A stretch of DNA of 20,964 nt. It comes from Pholiota molesta. Taxonomy: Eukaryota; Basidiomycota; Agaricomycetes; Agaricales; Strophariaceae. Under the pieces are notes generated by a model. It was not told where the DNA came from, did not search any database, and worked only from the letters and a program-made list of their open reading frames with translations. Of the stretch, positions 8,033 through 19,600 are shown piece by piece; positions within the stretch are counted from its first letter, which is position 1, and each line of letters begins with the position of its first letter. Made by a program: the position numbers and the translations under genes. The stretch covers positions 1 through 20,964 of the forward strand of contig JACGCK010000484.1 of the NCBI GenBank assembly GCA_014925825.1. The letters run 5' to 3'.

Positions 8033-8263
8033 CTATAAGCCCTATGAAGAAAAAGAAAATGGAGAAGGAGACATGAAGATGTATAAATGCATATATATAT
8101 AAAAGGGTTTTTTTTTTTTTTTAATAGTTTGGAAAGTGACGAGGGAAAGGAGGATGATGTGAAAGTGAAAGGAAAGGTTAAATGAAGTGAAAAAGATGAA
8201 GGGAAAATATATCGTAACAAAGGAATAGGGCAAAAGATGAAACGGTAGTGATGTGAGGAGTGA
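8033..8263 (-). other. 3' UTR of retrotransposon copy 4 (inverted)
   Basis: Fourth copy of the UTR, with T15 (8108-8122). It is followed by 28 bp (8264-8291) of the YR C-terminus in reverse, after which element similarity ends. Confidence 0.8.
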
Positions 8264-8291
8264 TCAAGACGAATGACTGTAGGCTACCTGA
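8264..8291 (-). pseudogene. Last codons of YR, copy 4, at the cluster's right edge
   Basis: TCAAGACGAATGACTGTAGG and the next bases match the YR 3' end of copies 2 and 3. After CTACCTGAC the sequence becomes unrelated and AT-rich (TTATAATAATACAATAAG). Confidence 0.8.
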
Positions 8292-8733
8292 CTTATAATA
8301 ATACAATAAGCCCAAGCGAATATTGAGCGAATAATCATGTTAGCTCGAGGCCTTTAAGTCAAGTAATGTGATGCTGAATTTGTTTGACTTGATCTGATGA
8401 TCAATTCTATTGAGTATTCACACACGCTACCTTACTTTGCTTTACATTTTGAGGTCGAGCGCCGTGAAAGGTTACTTTCCTACCGCAGTGACCTGCCCAG
8501 AAAGTCGGAAGGATGGATTTGTGCTGTTTGAATTTTCTGACACACAAACATATATTAATTATCCCGCTTCATGTCATACCGAATCCGAGACGTCTCGATC
8601 CCCAAGCAAGCCTTTTATGCACAGGAATAATTCCGCCAGTTTATGAGGACTCTACCAATCTCTATATCGCCAATAATAATAAACAGTGTTACAAAGCGTA
8701 CATACATAGATTTAAATTTAAATAACTGAGAAT
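8292..8733. other. Host intergenic region between the mobile cluster and the DUF6533-like gene
   Basis: AT-rich, with no repeat module of the element and no convincing gene. Two short overlapping plus-strand ORFs (8410-8646, 8513-8725) show no coding character. It contains the 3' flank of the minus-strand gene ending at 8734. Confidence 0.6.
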
Positions 8734-10392
8734 TTATTGCAGTTCCAAGTCTCCTGATACCTTACTATCGAGTGGAGGTTTGGCCGCAGCAAACACCGTC
8801 ATTGTCTCTCCCGAGTAGCCAGTTGTTTTCCCCTTTCCCTCCACTGTGATTGACATCTGGACGGTCTCATTAGAAATTTTATATAAATTTATAAGTAAAC
8901 GGGATGTCATGATTTCCATGGCGGCATGAAATGGACTGTGGAAACATGTCAAATTTTAACCTGAGCCAAGTTTGATAGCAACCTACGAATAACTGAACCA
9001 AGGAATTTTGGTAATGCCCTGTGAAAATCATGTCCGATCAACCTCAAAAGCTGATCAACGAGGTGAGAAGTAGACTTACCACCACCATGAGGTTGTTGAA
9101 GATCAAAAGGCAGGTAATCCTAAGGGAGACACTGTCTGGAAGAGCACATAGCTGTATGTAAAGTACGTACCCGAAGAAGTATAGCACATTATCCCGTAGA
9201 ATCAACTGGTAAAGTGACACTTTTGATCCCTTCCTCCATCGACCAGCGGTTGATTTAAGGGTCTTATACAGAGCCCAGAAAAAGAGAATACTCTCGAATA
9301 CAGTTGCTTTTAATAACAGGGTTCAAATCAGTCAATTTATGACTAGTACTAGCTTATGCTTACCAGGAATCCATTGTATCCATTCAATTCCCGAATGAAT
9401 TGACGGGCAGCCAGGAAGAGGGTAATGGATGGCCTCAGCGATAACTGAGCGGCGCCTGATACCGTTGAAGATAAGAATCCAGAAAAAGGCCGCGATAGAG
9501 CCCAAAAACAGAACGAAGTTGATGAACGCAACCTAGACAGATGGTCATCATGAGTTAATTTAGACCACATTTCCTGAGAATCGGAGGATGATGCGGCATA
9601 TCGCTCCTTATTTACCTTGCGCGAGCACTTATACAACGCGTATATTCTCATCTGCATCATAATCTCAATTGCCCACAGGCTTAATGCTCCTACTATCCGA
9701 ATGATCGAGTCCATCGCTACGCATCTAAGCAACAGAACGAAACAACAGTTAAGTTTTATCATCTGAGAGCCAGGAAATCGGTTTGACATACAGTGTATCG
9801 TTCGTTATTCCTGGAATTGAGAAGACATGGATTTGGATAACGTCAAAAAACAGCAACAAAATTCCGTAGTAGCGAATCTAATTTTGTTGGAGACGTCAAT
9901 AAGCACTTCGCGAAAAGACGGAGTGGAATCGTACCCATAGGAATAGTGCTTTGCCGAGGTTCATCCTATGTGGCTAATTTAATGCGGACGTCAAATTTTG
10001 ACAGTCAAGGGAACGTAAGTTTAGACCTACCCAAATATGTCGAACCTGATAGTATCAACCATTCAACGTCAAGGTGGGTAGACCTAGTCGAGAAACACGG
10101 GATTGCTTACCTCGTCTTCAATAGTTATTACTGCGCGGCAGAAACCGTAACTGATCAGCCTTCTAATCAAAGATTGCATGCGAAGGATCACTCACGATAG
10201 TCGTGGAGCACCCATGTTAACCCAGGCACTATTTTAACAAATCAAAGTTCAGATAGTCAGTATCCCTCCCGCTTGTAAAGCTTTCCAACTGAATCAATTG
10301 AGATGAGTTGACTTACAACAGGCATTGAGAGGAATTATATTTCCTCTGTATAGAGCCACAAATTTAGCTTCACTGAGAACACCTTCCACCAT
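8734..10392 (-). CDS. Seven-transmembrane DUF6533-like membrane protein (12 exons, 318 aa)
   Basis: Exons read on the minus strand: 10317-10392, 10196-10228, 10111-10130, 10031-10045, 9935-9973, 9792-9877, 9616-9724, 9364-9532, 9171-9306, 9080-9119, 8987-9018 and 8734-8935. They sum to 957 bp, all with GT..AG introns and matching phases and no frameshift. The N-terminus carries the DUF6533 signature (LHDYLITIEDEVRHIW, then MNLGKALFLWIRYYGILLL). Further hydrophobic helices follow (IIRIVGALSLWAIEIMMQM, AFINFVLFLGSIAAFFWILI, FESILFFWALYKT, YFFGITCLLIFNNLMVV), then PWFSYSPFHAAMEIMTSRLL. Total about seven helices, with a polar cytosolic tail. The family is abundant in mushroom genomes and its function is unknown. 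Alternative start: an upstream in-frame ATG at 10563 would add 57 residues; I prefer 10392 because it directly precedes the conserved part. The 9120-9170 intron is a multiple of 3 and open, so it could be retained. Confidence 0.8.
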
Positions 10393-11729
10393 GTTGCCTG
10401 ATTGTACACCTCCGTCGAGGAGGTTGGATTTCGGAGCTACAGCTATGGCGATCGGAAAGCAAAGGGAAAACGGGAATAGAAAGAAGCATCGCCCAGTCCA
10501 ATATTTAAGAGAATCCCAGACATTCTGGCCCGCATCACCCGCATAAACAGAAGCAAAGAGCAAGGGGAAGAAAGGGGGCTTTTGTAGTACATACCAAGTG
10601 CAAGTGGCATATGATCACGACTCATGCGATAGCTGATTGGTCGACAGGAGGCGCGCGGAGTGGGGGCAGCATCTATAAATATGCCGGTTGCTGATGAATG
10701 ATGAGATATCGATGACCATGAACGAGATATTCAGATGTAATCAGTTGTAATCTTGAGGTCAATGTACTCAATAATAGCAGCTCTCATGATAAGAAACGCA
10801 TCAAAGAACATCTGATCAACTCGCTAGATAGAAACCAACTGTTGATCATGAAGAAGACCATGATCCAGGGAGAATGCGTCATCTATTCCACGTTTTTCGA
10901 GCGACTTGACGCAACGATTATGCGCACGGGTAGGCACCACCTGCCATTCAGACCGAATCAGACGGGGAGAATCCAGGGAGCGACATGGGAGGTCGTGGAT
11001 CATGATTTGGAATTCCTGCGAAGCCCTTTCCTTTCGACCAGTACCAGCCAAAAGACGCCCCGCCAGCAAGGTCGACCTGTCGCCGGCTCGTTGTTGAATT
11101 AGGCCTATTTACCGGAACCTAATAAGTAGTCCGAGTTAAATAAGGTCAATGTAGATGTATCAAAGGAAGACGCATTGATTACTACCAGAGACTAACAGAC
11201 AACCAGTAGAGGTTTCTTCATTCCAGGCTTGAGGTATTTATCAGTAGATGATAAAGTTTACCTAGGACAGAAGCATAATGATATGGATCATAAGTGAATT
11301 CATCAAGGTAATACAGTAGTAAAATACCCGACGTGCTCAAATCTGCTTCAAGTGAAAGACGCCGAAATAATCTCGGCCAGGGTAGCATGTTATGCGATTC
11401 CCATAAATATTATGTCTAGACGAGTCGTAACAAAACGTGAAAAGGAAAGTGATGAGGAGGAAAATCGCAAAAAGGCTACAACGTTAATGCTTTATCTATG
11501 TATCGGATGAGTATAAATCTACAGTGGAGGTTGAAACGATGATGTGTGATGATGTTAGATAATTTAGCAAATACAAGAGGTATGTCCAAGGTCAATGTCC
11601 ATGCGAATAAATATCAATAAACGGTTACAATGCTAGATCTTTGAGGTTGGGAGGAACGAGAAATGCTGTACAGCTGCAAAGTCGTGACTTCCAGATAATC
11701 TAAAGTTTCTGAAGAAGGCGATTCATCGA
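10393..11729. other. Intergenic region, upstream of the DUF6533-like gene
   Basis: No supported gene. Plus-strand ORFs at 10842-11102 and 10906-11097 and the minus ORF at 10824-11069 shadow one another and look random. A TATA-like CTATAAATATG stands on the plus strand at 10673-10683, with no coding region behind it that I can support. An ATTGG (CCAAT on the minus strand) lies at 10636-10640, about 245 bp upstream of the minus-strand gene start. Confidence 0.5.
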
Positions 11730-12453
11730 TCAATCAATGTTGCGGCCACATTGAAGGAGGAGGGCCGCCGACACGGCAACGTCGAGCAGGCCAAGCTGTA
11801 TGGCGTCGGGAGTCATATCGAGCGTGACCGCGCCGTTGGCCCTTGTAATTTTGGCCAGGAACATAGGATTCCTGCTCCCTCCGGCGTATAGCTAGAACTG
11901 TACGTTAGATTCCGTCGAGATATTAATAGAATGCGGCCCTTACATTGATAGATCTCTCCCTAGGCGCCCAAGTGTAGGACATTCCCCTCACGGACATCGT
12001 ACGAGAGCTAATTTGGCCATCGCATCAGCTTTAGAGTTTATAATCAAGAAAATGAAGGCCGAACCTTTTGTCGCTGGTGAGGCTGAGCCATGTCCTTGCA
12101 GACTGTTTACTTAGTTGGCCGCGGACCTCGATCAGAGGGTGCGCCTGCCACTCGATGAGGGAGACGTTCTTCCCCTCCACGTCCTTTATTACTGTATATC
12201 CTGGGTTCTGGTTGTCGGTAACGATCCTGTACACGGTCTGCGACCGCGAATTAATGACCGAGCAATTAAGGATGTCGGGATTGAAGGACGTGAAGTAGTA
12301 GGATATCAAGTTGGGATGTGCGGGGTCTGATACATAGGGCAGAGCACCGAAAATAGAAGGTGCCTGAGATGGGCCGACGTTCCATGGCGTATTCTGTGAA
12401 GAAAATCCTTGGCCGGCCTCGACCCAGCTATCGAAAGGGTTGTTGAAGTTCAT
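11730..12453 (-). CDS. DUF6593 domain protein (3 exons, 204 aa)
   Basis: Exons on the minus strand are 12065-12453 (389 bp), 11944-12007 (64 bp) and 11730-11891 (162 bp), totalling 615 bp with matching phases. Introns are 57 bp (12008-12064) and 52 bp (11892-11943). The acceptor of the last exon is taken at TTCTAG rather than the AG five bases earlier, because the earlier one places a stop in frame. Family landmarks appear in order: YYFTSFNPDILNCSV, LIEWQAHPLIEVRG, RTMSVRGMSYTWAP, LYAGG, MTPDAIQLGLLDVAV and the C-terminal GRNID. DUF6593 proteins are small, soluble, multicopy proteins of Agaricomycetes with a beta-rich fold and unknown role. No signal peptide or membrane helix is seen. The length is normal for the family and no damage is visible. 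Confidence 0.88.
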
Positions 12454-14108
12454 TGTAGTTAATGAAGAGAACGGTTTGTGGAGGAATAGAGAATTAACAG
12501 GAAGGGAAGTTACAAATGTTCTGAGATGCGTTGAAAGTATTGTGCAAATCCTCCCTGTTCATATAGCAAACGACAGGACTCAGCATCCACGCAAAACATG
12601 GTGCGCCGGCGATGACCCCGGCTCCAAGGCGAAACGCTGTTCTTCGTTCAAACCCTGGCAATAACATCGACACATAGCAAAGCATCACCACCTAGCCACG
12701 TTTTTTTGCACCAGGCGAACGCACATCCGAGTTGAGAGTCGTTCATGAACGTCGTCAATGGCAGGCGAGACGAGAAACCTCAGAGGCGATGCCATCGCGG
12801 GCACGCGCCATCAGTTTCAGGGACAGGGCGTTGGAGTCAAGCCAACATTAACTCATTCTAATTGTTCCGTTCAGTAACGTTCAGCTCATTTGAGGTTATA
12901 ACTTTAATTGAATATTTTGGAAGGTAGCAGTTCTCTCAGAAATATGAGCTATGCTGCGCAAATCAAAGCACTTTCCCAGTAAATACCTACTAGTTCAAGC
13001 CTCAAGGATAAGAAAATATTCGATGAATGAGGCTGAGATTTCCGAGATTTCCTAAATTGGCAGCGAGAGTGCGGAGCCATCATGAGCACTGCAATAAGCT
13101 CTAACCTCCTTGCCGATGCCAAACCGGTGTCCTTCGCAAGTCAAATTCAGTGGGAAATCCGTTGCTGGATGCTTGCATCCGCAGATTAGATACCGAATCA
13201 TGATAATAAAACCTCCACTTTTCCATATCCTTGATCATGAGTGCCACACGGTAGTCTTATCGACAGGCCCGCGCCGCAACGGCGATTGTACGGCATCTGT
13301 GTGCGGCTCCTGGAGGCCTGATTGGCGGCGCCTCCCAGCGCCTGTATTGGATATATCAGGGGTGTTTGGTTACAGGTCGTAGTCTTCCGATGTAAACAAC
13401 TTATGTAACAGGTTCGGATGATTGCACTGGTCCTTGATATCGTAGCGCCCGTGAGATGAATGATTTATCTGTTTGATTTCTTGCACATTGAACGTTGAAC
13501 AAGGTTCAATAGTTTGGTTGGACTTCTCCGGGATTATTCTCTAAGTATTTTGACATCTCATTTGATTTTATTTGCTGAGTTCAAGTCAAGTTCAAGTACT
13601 TACTCACGTGGAATCGCCAGGCTTCTAGGATGTATATCATAGACGGTTGGACTCTGGAGGGAATTGCCCTCTGACCTCATCTTATCGCGTCTGAACGGAA
13701 TCTAGTCGAGTTGCAACAAGTCATTTGATATATTAGCATCACATGTAAACCATCTACTCGAATCCATACTCAACATCAACTCAAGATCCGGGAACCTGCG
13801 ATGCTTGTCCGCCGATGCGGCCATTGACGCCCATACCACTGCATGCATACAATCACGAAGACATCATAGCCAAACTCACGGTGCCGCAAGTATGAGAGTC
13901 CTTGCTGTAATATCAAAAGGTACTCATCGAAACGCATTATGAAGACGCTGCGCAATTGCAATGAATTGATTATTGAAGAATGCCCAAAGTGATTATTAAA
14001 ACAAGGAGAGAATTGTGCAAAACATGATATGTTTACAGAGTACACTAGCCATATCTAGACACCCGTCTGTTCCAAGTGCAAAGATAGCTTTAGTTCGAAG
14101 AGTGTCTT
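12454..14108. other. Gene-free stretch between the DUF6593 and UBC4 genes
   Basis: About 1.65 kb containing the upstream region of the DUF6593 gene and the 3' flank of the UBC4 gene. ORFs of 60-90 codons on both strands (12440-12664, 12494-12691, 13110-13382, 13776-14045) lack family motifs and consistent splice patterns. I see no tRNA, repeat array or mobile element. Confidence 0.5.
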
Positions 14109-14801
<693 letters not shown>

Positions 14802-16195
14802 TTCAGACTGAAACTTGAGAGACTAAAAAGGGAGAAACTGGAGTGGGATTTGGATCGCAAGAAATCAAGTTGATTTAGGATGATTAAGCCAGAGATGGGG
14901 ATAATGGGCGCAACAATGCGATTTTGGAGCGATAATGGTTTTCAGGAGACGATGAGAAAGGGAGATCGACCTGATAAATCGAGAGGCTCACCAATAGAGA
15001 GAGGACACAGATGGCGACCAGCTGGTGGTGGTCAAGGGATAAGGTGCAGTGCGCTTGTTTGGCTTCTGTTTTGTACGTCGCTAAAGCACACACGAGTCCG
15101 CTTAGTCAGCCCTCCTGAAGTTTGACGCACAGCTTTTTCCGGCAGCCAACATCACTCTCGCAGGTTCTAGCATCCAAAATCCCATCCTCACCGGTGTCGC
15201 CATCTCCAGAGTTCAGCACCGTATTGACCGTTTATCAAAGGATTATAGCGGGGGTTTTTTTTTCACCCCTATCTAGATCGACCTCGTTATTATCGAGACT
15301 GGACGTCCATTTTGAGAACAACGGTTCCAGGTACAACCCACGCTGACAAGTATGACAATCCTATTTTCCAAAAAGAAGATATGAGAGGCCACGACGTAAT
15401 AAGGGCTCATATATGGTATAACGGACGAGAGATTGTTCCGATAGCGGTTCCAATTTGGTTTCAATCTAGCGTCGATAGGTCCCCATTGCACAGTTCAGAG
15501 TAAGTTCAGAGCAGACCTGATCATATCCCGCATGAATTCTGATTCTACCAGAGCTTTCTGGTATTCAATTTCAACCTATCTCCAACGTTTGATAAGATGC
15601 TGCGAGATTTAATTTGTTCATCATGATTCGATTACCCACTGCTCACTTCCTTTGCACACCTTTGTCAATGCAACAGCAGAGGGTATTTGGAGGAGTAGGG
15701 TGTGCTCTACGTGGTGTAGGTTGTCAAATAGTTCTTCAATGCCAACGGTCAATCATTTTGAAATGTGCAAACACTAAAAATAAATCCATCTGAGTCCAGG
15801 ACACTGTAAGATTGTTGAGCACCTCACAGCGAGCACTTTTCTAAACTCGAAGCAGATGACACCTGCTAAGCAACATGAAATTTTCAGTAATACGCCCTCA
15901 CTTATGAGGACTGCGTCTCAACCTCAAGATCCAGAACAATTGGAAAGAATCCATCCCGCATTAACATTCAAAAACAGTCCATTGCATAAGGTAACAACGA
16001 GGTACGACGGAACTGGATAAGTATCTGCCGCTGTGCGCTGTAACGTGAATTACAAGCGAACAGAACTTTCCAGTTTTTGTTTCCATGAAGAAAAGAGAAG
16101 GGAGTGTAGGATAGGCGATAGTAGCTGTTGCGACCAGCCGGCGGTACGCTATTTACGTCTCCGTCTCCACATCCTGACTGGCTGAAGATACTTAC
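14802..16195. other. UBC4 upstream region and gene-free stretch
   Basis: The first few hundred bases should contain the UBC4 promoter; no clear TATA box is visible close to the start codon. From about 15130 to 16195 short ORFs on both strands (15122-15346, 15273-15491, 15312-15503) show no recognisable domain. A possible further exon of the neighbouring small gene may lie at about 15965-16135 on the minus strand (open for about 57 codons after an acceptor-like CAACAG), but this is weak. Confidence 0.45.
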
Positions 16196-16537
16196 GCTGC
16201 AGGTACTGGAGTACAGACAGAGCGTCGTTTCTTACATCGGGACCGATAGAGACAGTAGTCGTAGGGGCGGTGCACTCAGGGTTTTCATCCGGATCTGTCA
16301 AGGGAAGGGAAAGAGTCATGTATTGGTGTACTCCACATCGAAAGCCAGGAGAGGACTCACCTCGCAACGGAACAGGCGAAGGCGCACAATCGTGTCCTCC
16401 CTGAGCGAGTCATTTCAGAAAAAGACTAGTTTGAAGGAGAAAGAAATACACATTTGACTTCCTGTAATCAGATCTGAATGTAACCACCGCCGCCCGCCGC
16501 CCGTGCCATACACCAGCCCATCTGCGTCGCCTGACAT
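16196..16537 (-). CDS. Unrecognised small spliced gene (partial model)
   Basis: A spliced minus-strand frame is visible: exon 16452-16537 starts ATG (MSGDADGLVYGTGGGRRW), exon 16361-16400 reads MEDTIVRLRLFRCE, and exon 16196-16294 reads PDENPECTAPTTTVSIGPDV and on to LSVLQYLQ, ending at a strong donor GTAAGT. Introns 16401-16451 and 16295-16360 have good ends. The join between exons 2 and 3 is one base out of phase. A G missing after the acceptor (CAG|GATCC instead of CAG|ATCC) would restore it, the same kind of defect as in the next gene. The start is only 90 bp from the end of the gene at 16627-20188, on the same strand. I do not recognise a family, and the downstream exons are not resolved. 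Coding composition is the only support. Confidence 0.4.
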
Positions 16538-16626
16538 CGAATCAAGAATAACACACCTGAATAGGTCCAAAGCTTCTGCCCTGCTTCTGCCTGTGGTAGG
16601 CCGTGTCAGAAGAGCATTGCTGAGAT

Positions 16627-19600
16627 TCAGTCGTCCTCAAATTCGTCCTCGTCATCGCTCAGGATCAGCACACCAGCATCTTCACAGCTGGCAGGCCATC
16701 GAGTAATATGGAATTGCTGTGTCGTCGTGGTTATCTTTGATTGATATGAAGTTGAAGAATTCGTGTTCAGCTTGCCCGATGAAGCTTCTTCAAACAACCT
16801 ATAATAAAACCAGAAAACCAAAGAAGGAAGGGGATCAAAAATAATAGCTCAGTCATCTACATCACACCAGCACGCATAAAATCATGAGACATAATCAAAA
16901 GACGAACGCACCGGGTCTTTTCGCGCATGGTTCGCATAAGACTATCCCTCTCCTCTTTCGTCCGCCCCGCGTCAGTTGTGACATCAACATCTTGCTCTCA
17001 GAGATGTGGTTTTCCAGCAGCTTCTGTTTCGCGGCTAGCTCCAGCCGCACATCCGCATGGGACCCAACAACTTTCGGAGCTGATGGCGCCGGTGCTGGCG
17101 CCGGTTTTGGTGCATCCGCAACTGAGGCAGGCTGGGACTTCATCGTCTCTATCGTTTGGGTAATGAAGGATACCGCCATGTCTTCCAACGAAAAACTGTG
17201 CGCCGACACTGCTACCGTTGACAATTTCGGGGGCGCTGGTTTCTCAGCGACCACCGTGGCGCAACAGCTGGCTTATTTGTCGACGAAAGTGTGGCAGGCG
17301 CCGATGGCGTAACATTAATTGGCGGCGCGGCGGCCGTGCTGCTGCTGCTGCGCCGGCGTTGCAGCTTGCGGCTCTGCAGCACCAGCTTCCGCAGCCTGTC
17401 CTCCAGAGCTGCTTCTCGCCCAGATCCATCGCGGGTTTGACCGCTGCGGCGTCGGCGCCGCACTGCCCACCGGCGTCCCAGACTTGCTGGCCGCGGTCGC
17501 AGCCGCCAGTTCCATCTTGCTCCTCGCGATCTCTCCTCCAGCTCCTTCTGTCGCGCCAGGAGCGCGCGCTTCGTGAAGCTGGGCTGAGTGGGCGCGTTTT
17601 TCATCGCCTTGGCTCAGATGGGACCGGAGTAGATGACGACGACGCTGAGGATAAGGATGATGCTGATGATGCGAAGTAGGGGGTGCGGTAGCTGCGCTTG
17701 ATGGAGGCGGTGCTATGAATCGGTTGATGCAAACTTCGGGGGTATTGAGGGAAGTTTGGGTTGAGGAGTAATGATCGATGGCGCAGAGCGATTGGGAATG
17801 ACTTGCCTGAGATGTGGAAGGGTATTTGGAAAGACTGACAGTGATTCTTGGACTATAGGTGCGGGTGCTTGGAAGGTTTTTATCTACAGCAGTTGAGCTG
17901 GCTTCTGAGACGCTGGCGGAGTATTCTGCATTGAACGAGGAACAAAATTTGAGCCGTCGCTGACGGAGGGGGTGTGGAGGTTTTGCAGCGGAGGTCTACA
18001 AGACTGAGCAGCAGCACCAGCATTTGGACGAGCAGGAAGCGAGCGATGGGCTGAATTTGTGGCTGGTAGCTGGATTGAACAGCCATGACGGGGGATACTT
18101 CGTCAGTGTCGACCTCCATGTCGACGATTTCTTCGTCGTCATATTGCTCAGTACCTTGACCAGACGTCGAAGCGACAATAGATGGCGCAAGGTCCCTACC
18201 AGGCGATCCTGAACGGCTAGCAGACGAGGCGATAGACTCGCGGTCATCCATACTGTCTTGCAAAGATGCACCGAATGGCAGATTGTTGTTTGGGCATTGT
18301 TGGAGGTGACCGTCGAGATGACGGCAAATCCCAAAGGAAGTGGGTAATGAGGCAACAAAGGAGGAGTGCGGACAGGAGAATATGAACGTGGAGGGGCTGG
18401 TTGGTTGGCATAATATGGATAAGCAGGAGGTATCGTTGAAGTTTGTGCAGATAGAGGGGGAACACCAACGTTCGCCATTTGCATTTGAACTTCTGGAGGA
18501 TTAAACAATTGTGGCTGCGGCTGTCTTGTTGTTGCTGCTCCTGGACCCTCCTAGTACCAAGTTCTCGTTGCCTTTTCTCCTCCTCTCTTCGCAAGACGCG
18601 CCTTCCTCTCCTTCTTTGTTTCTTTCTTGGCAGATCTTCCACCTCTTTCTCGGCAGAAGCATCACCCTCGATTTCGCCTTCCTCTATCTCGCCCACCCCA
18701 GCGCCAGCTCCGACACCGTCAACGCGATACCACCAAACTTTAATCAGATCCTCCCTAGGCCTGCCTTTCGCCTGATGCTTCTTCAACCCAGAAGATGGAG
18801 ATCCAAGCTCGGGCTCGCCCACGCCTTACGCGCTTGTTCCGCCGTCGCGAACTCGATCAACGCCTTCCCATTCGGGCCATCGATGAAGATGTGGACAGGT
18901 AAAGCTCCACAAGCCGACCGACTCCATTTATTGATAAAATCGGGCTGGCGATGGACTTGGGCAGCTGTTCCATGACAAGCGTCCGACGGGATTGGGATAT
19001 AAGACGGACTCCGTTTCTTCATATCGCTTCCAGCCTCCCGAGTGCTAGCCGTTATGTGGAAAATCCCATGTTTACTATTGGGGTCTTGGTCTGGCTTCAT
19101 CCCAATTGGAAAAACGGATTGCGAAGGGCTGGCTTCGGAGGAAGAGTATGTTGTTCAACGGCAGGCTTTGGAATGGATGTAGGAACAGGAATCCCATCAG
19201 AAGAGTTGCTTGGTGGAACTGACGCAGGAGGCGGCATGGGCGGCGGTGGAACTGGTGCAGCGGGCCTGAGTAGTCAGCGACGCCTGCCTAGTCATAGGAG
19301 GCCACTGAGGTGATTTCTGGAGATACCCGCTTTTGACTGAAAGGATAGTCTGCTGCCATCGTCATGGAAGAAACCCAATCTGAGGATGTGGGCGGTGGTG
19401 GCGGAGGATGCGACACCTCTTCATACGACAAGAAGTCGTTAAGATTCTCGTAAGAGTATCTATACGACAAGCCGTCAAGTTGTGCAGCAAGATATTCATC
19501 TGGTGGTGGTGGTGTATTACGTGGGGAATGCGTGCGACGCCCAGGTAGCGCTGTTCCAAAATAACTCGGAGGGATGTCAGGTATGTGCCGCGAGGAGTAG

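Larger units (their letters stand above)
1..8291. mobile_element. Rearranged cluster of a DIRS/Ngaro-like tyrosine-recombinase retrotransposon
   Basis: Four overlapping pieces of one element are joined here: copy 1 (+, 1-3940, left end outside the window), copy 2 (-, 3941-5912), copy 3 (-, 5913-6728) and copy 4 (-, 6729-8291). Shared modules are an RT/RNase H/tyrosine recombinase coding region, a roughly 231-bp 3' UTR with a homopolymer A tract, and a 634-bp terminal unit. RT plus RNase H together with a tyrosine recombinase is the hallmark of DIRS-order elements, which integrate through a circular DNA intermediate rather than a DDE integrase. No methyltransferase is seen between RNase H and YR, and the terminal units are direct repeats, which fits the Ngaro group better than classic DIRS1. 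That assignment is inference, because the 5' end is missing. The right end at 8291 lies inside the YR tail, so it is a break and not a natural terminus. Confidence 0.85.

Noticed and set aside
10842..11102. Plus-strand 86-codon ORF behind a TATA-like box at 10673
   Set aside because: No homology that I recognise, no intron pattern, and it overlaps an equally long ORF on the other strand. Evidence is too weak for a gene.
13110..13382. Short ORF and GC-rich patch (GGCGGCGCCTCCCAGCGCC) examined as an RNA gene
   Set aside because: No tRNA cloverleaf, no snoRNA boxes and no extended stem could be drawn by eye.
16128..16457. Plus-strand ORF of 109 codons
   Set aside because: It lies opposite spliced minus-strand exons with better coding character and matching splice signals. 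It is treated as a shadow.
17218..17679. Plus-strand ORFs rich in Ala/Arg/Cys over 17.2-17.7 kb
   Set aside because: GC-rich antisense of the Ala/Gln/Pro-rich part of the minus-strand gene; no family resemblance.
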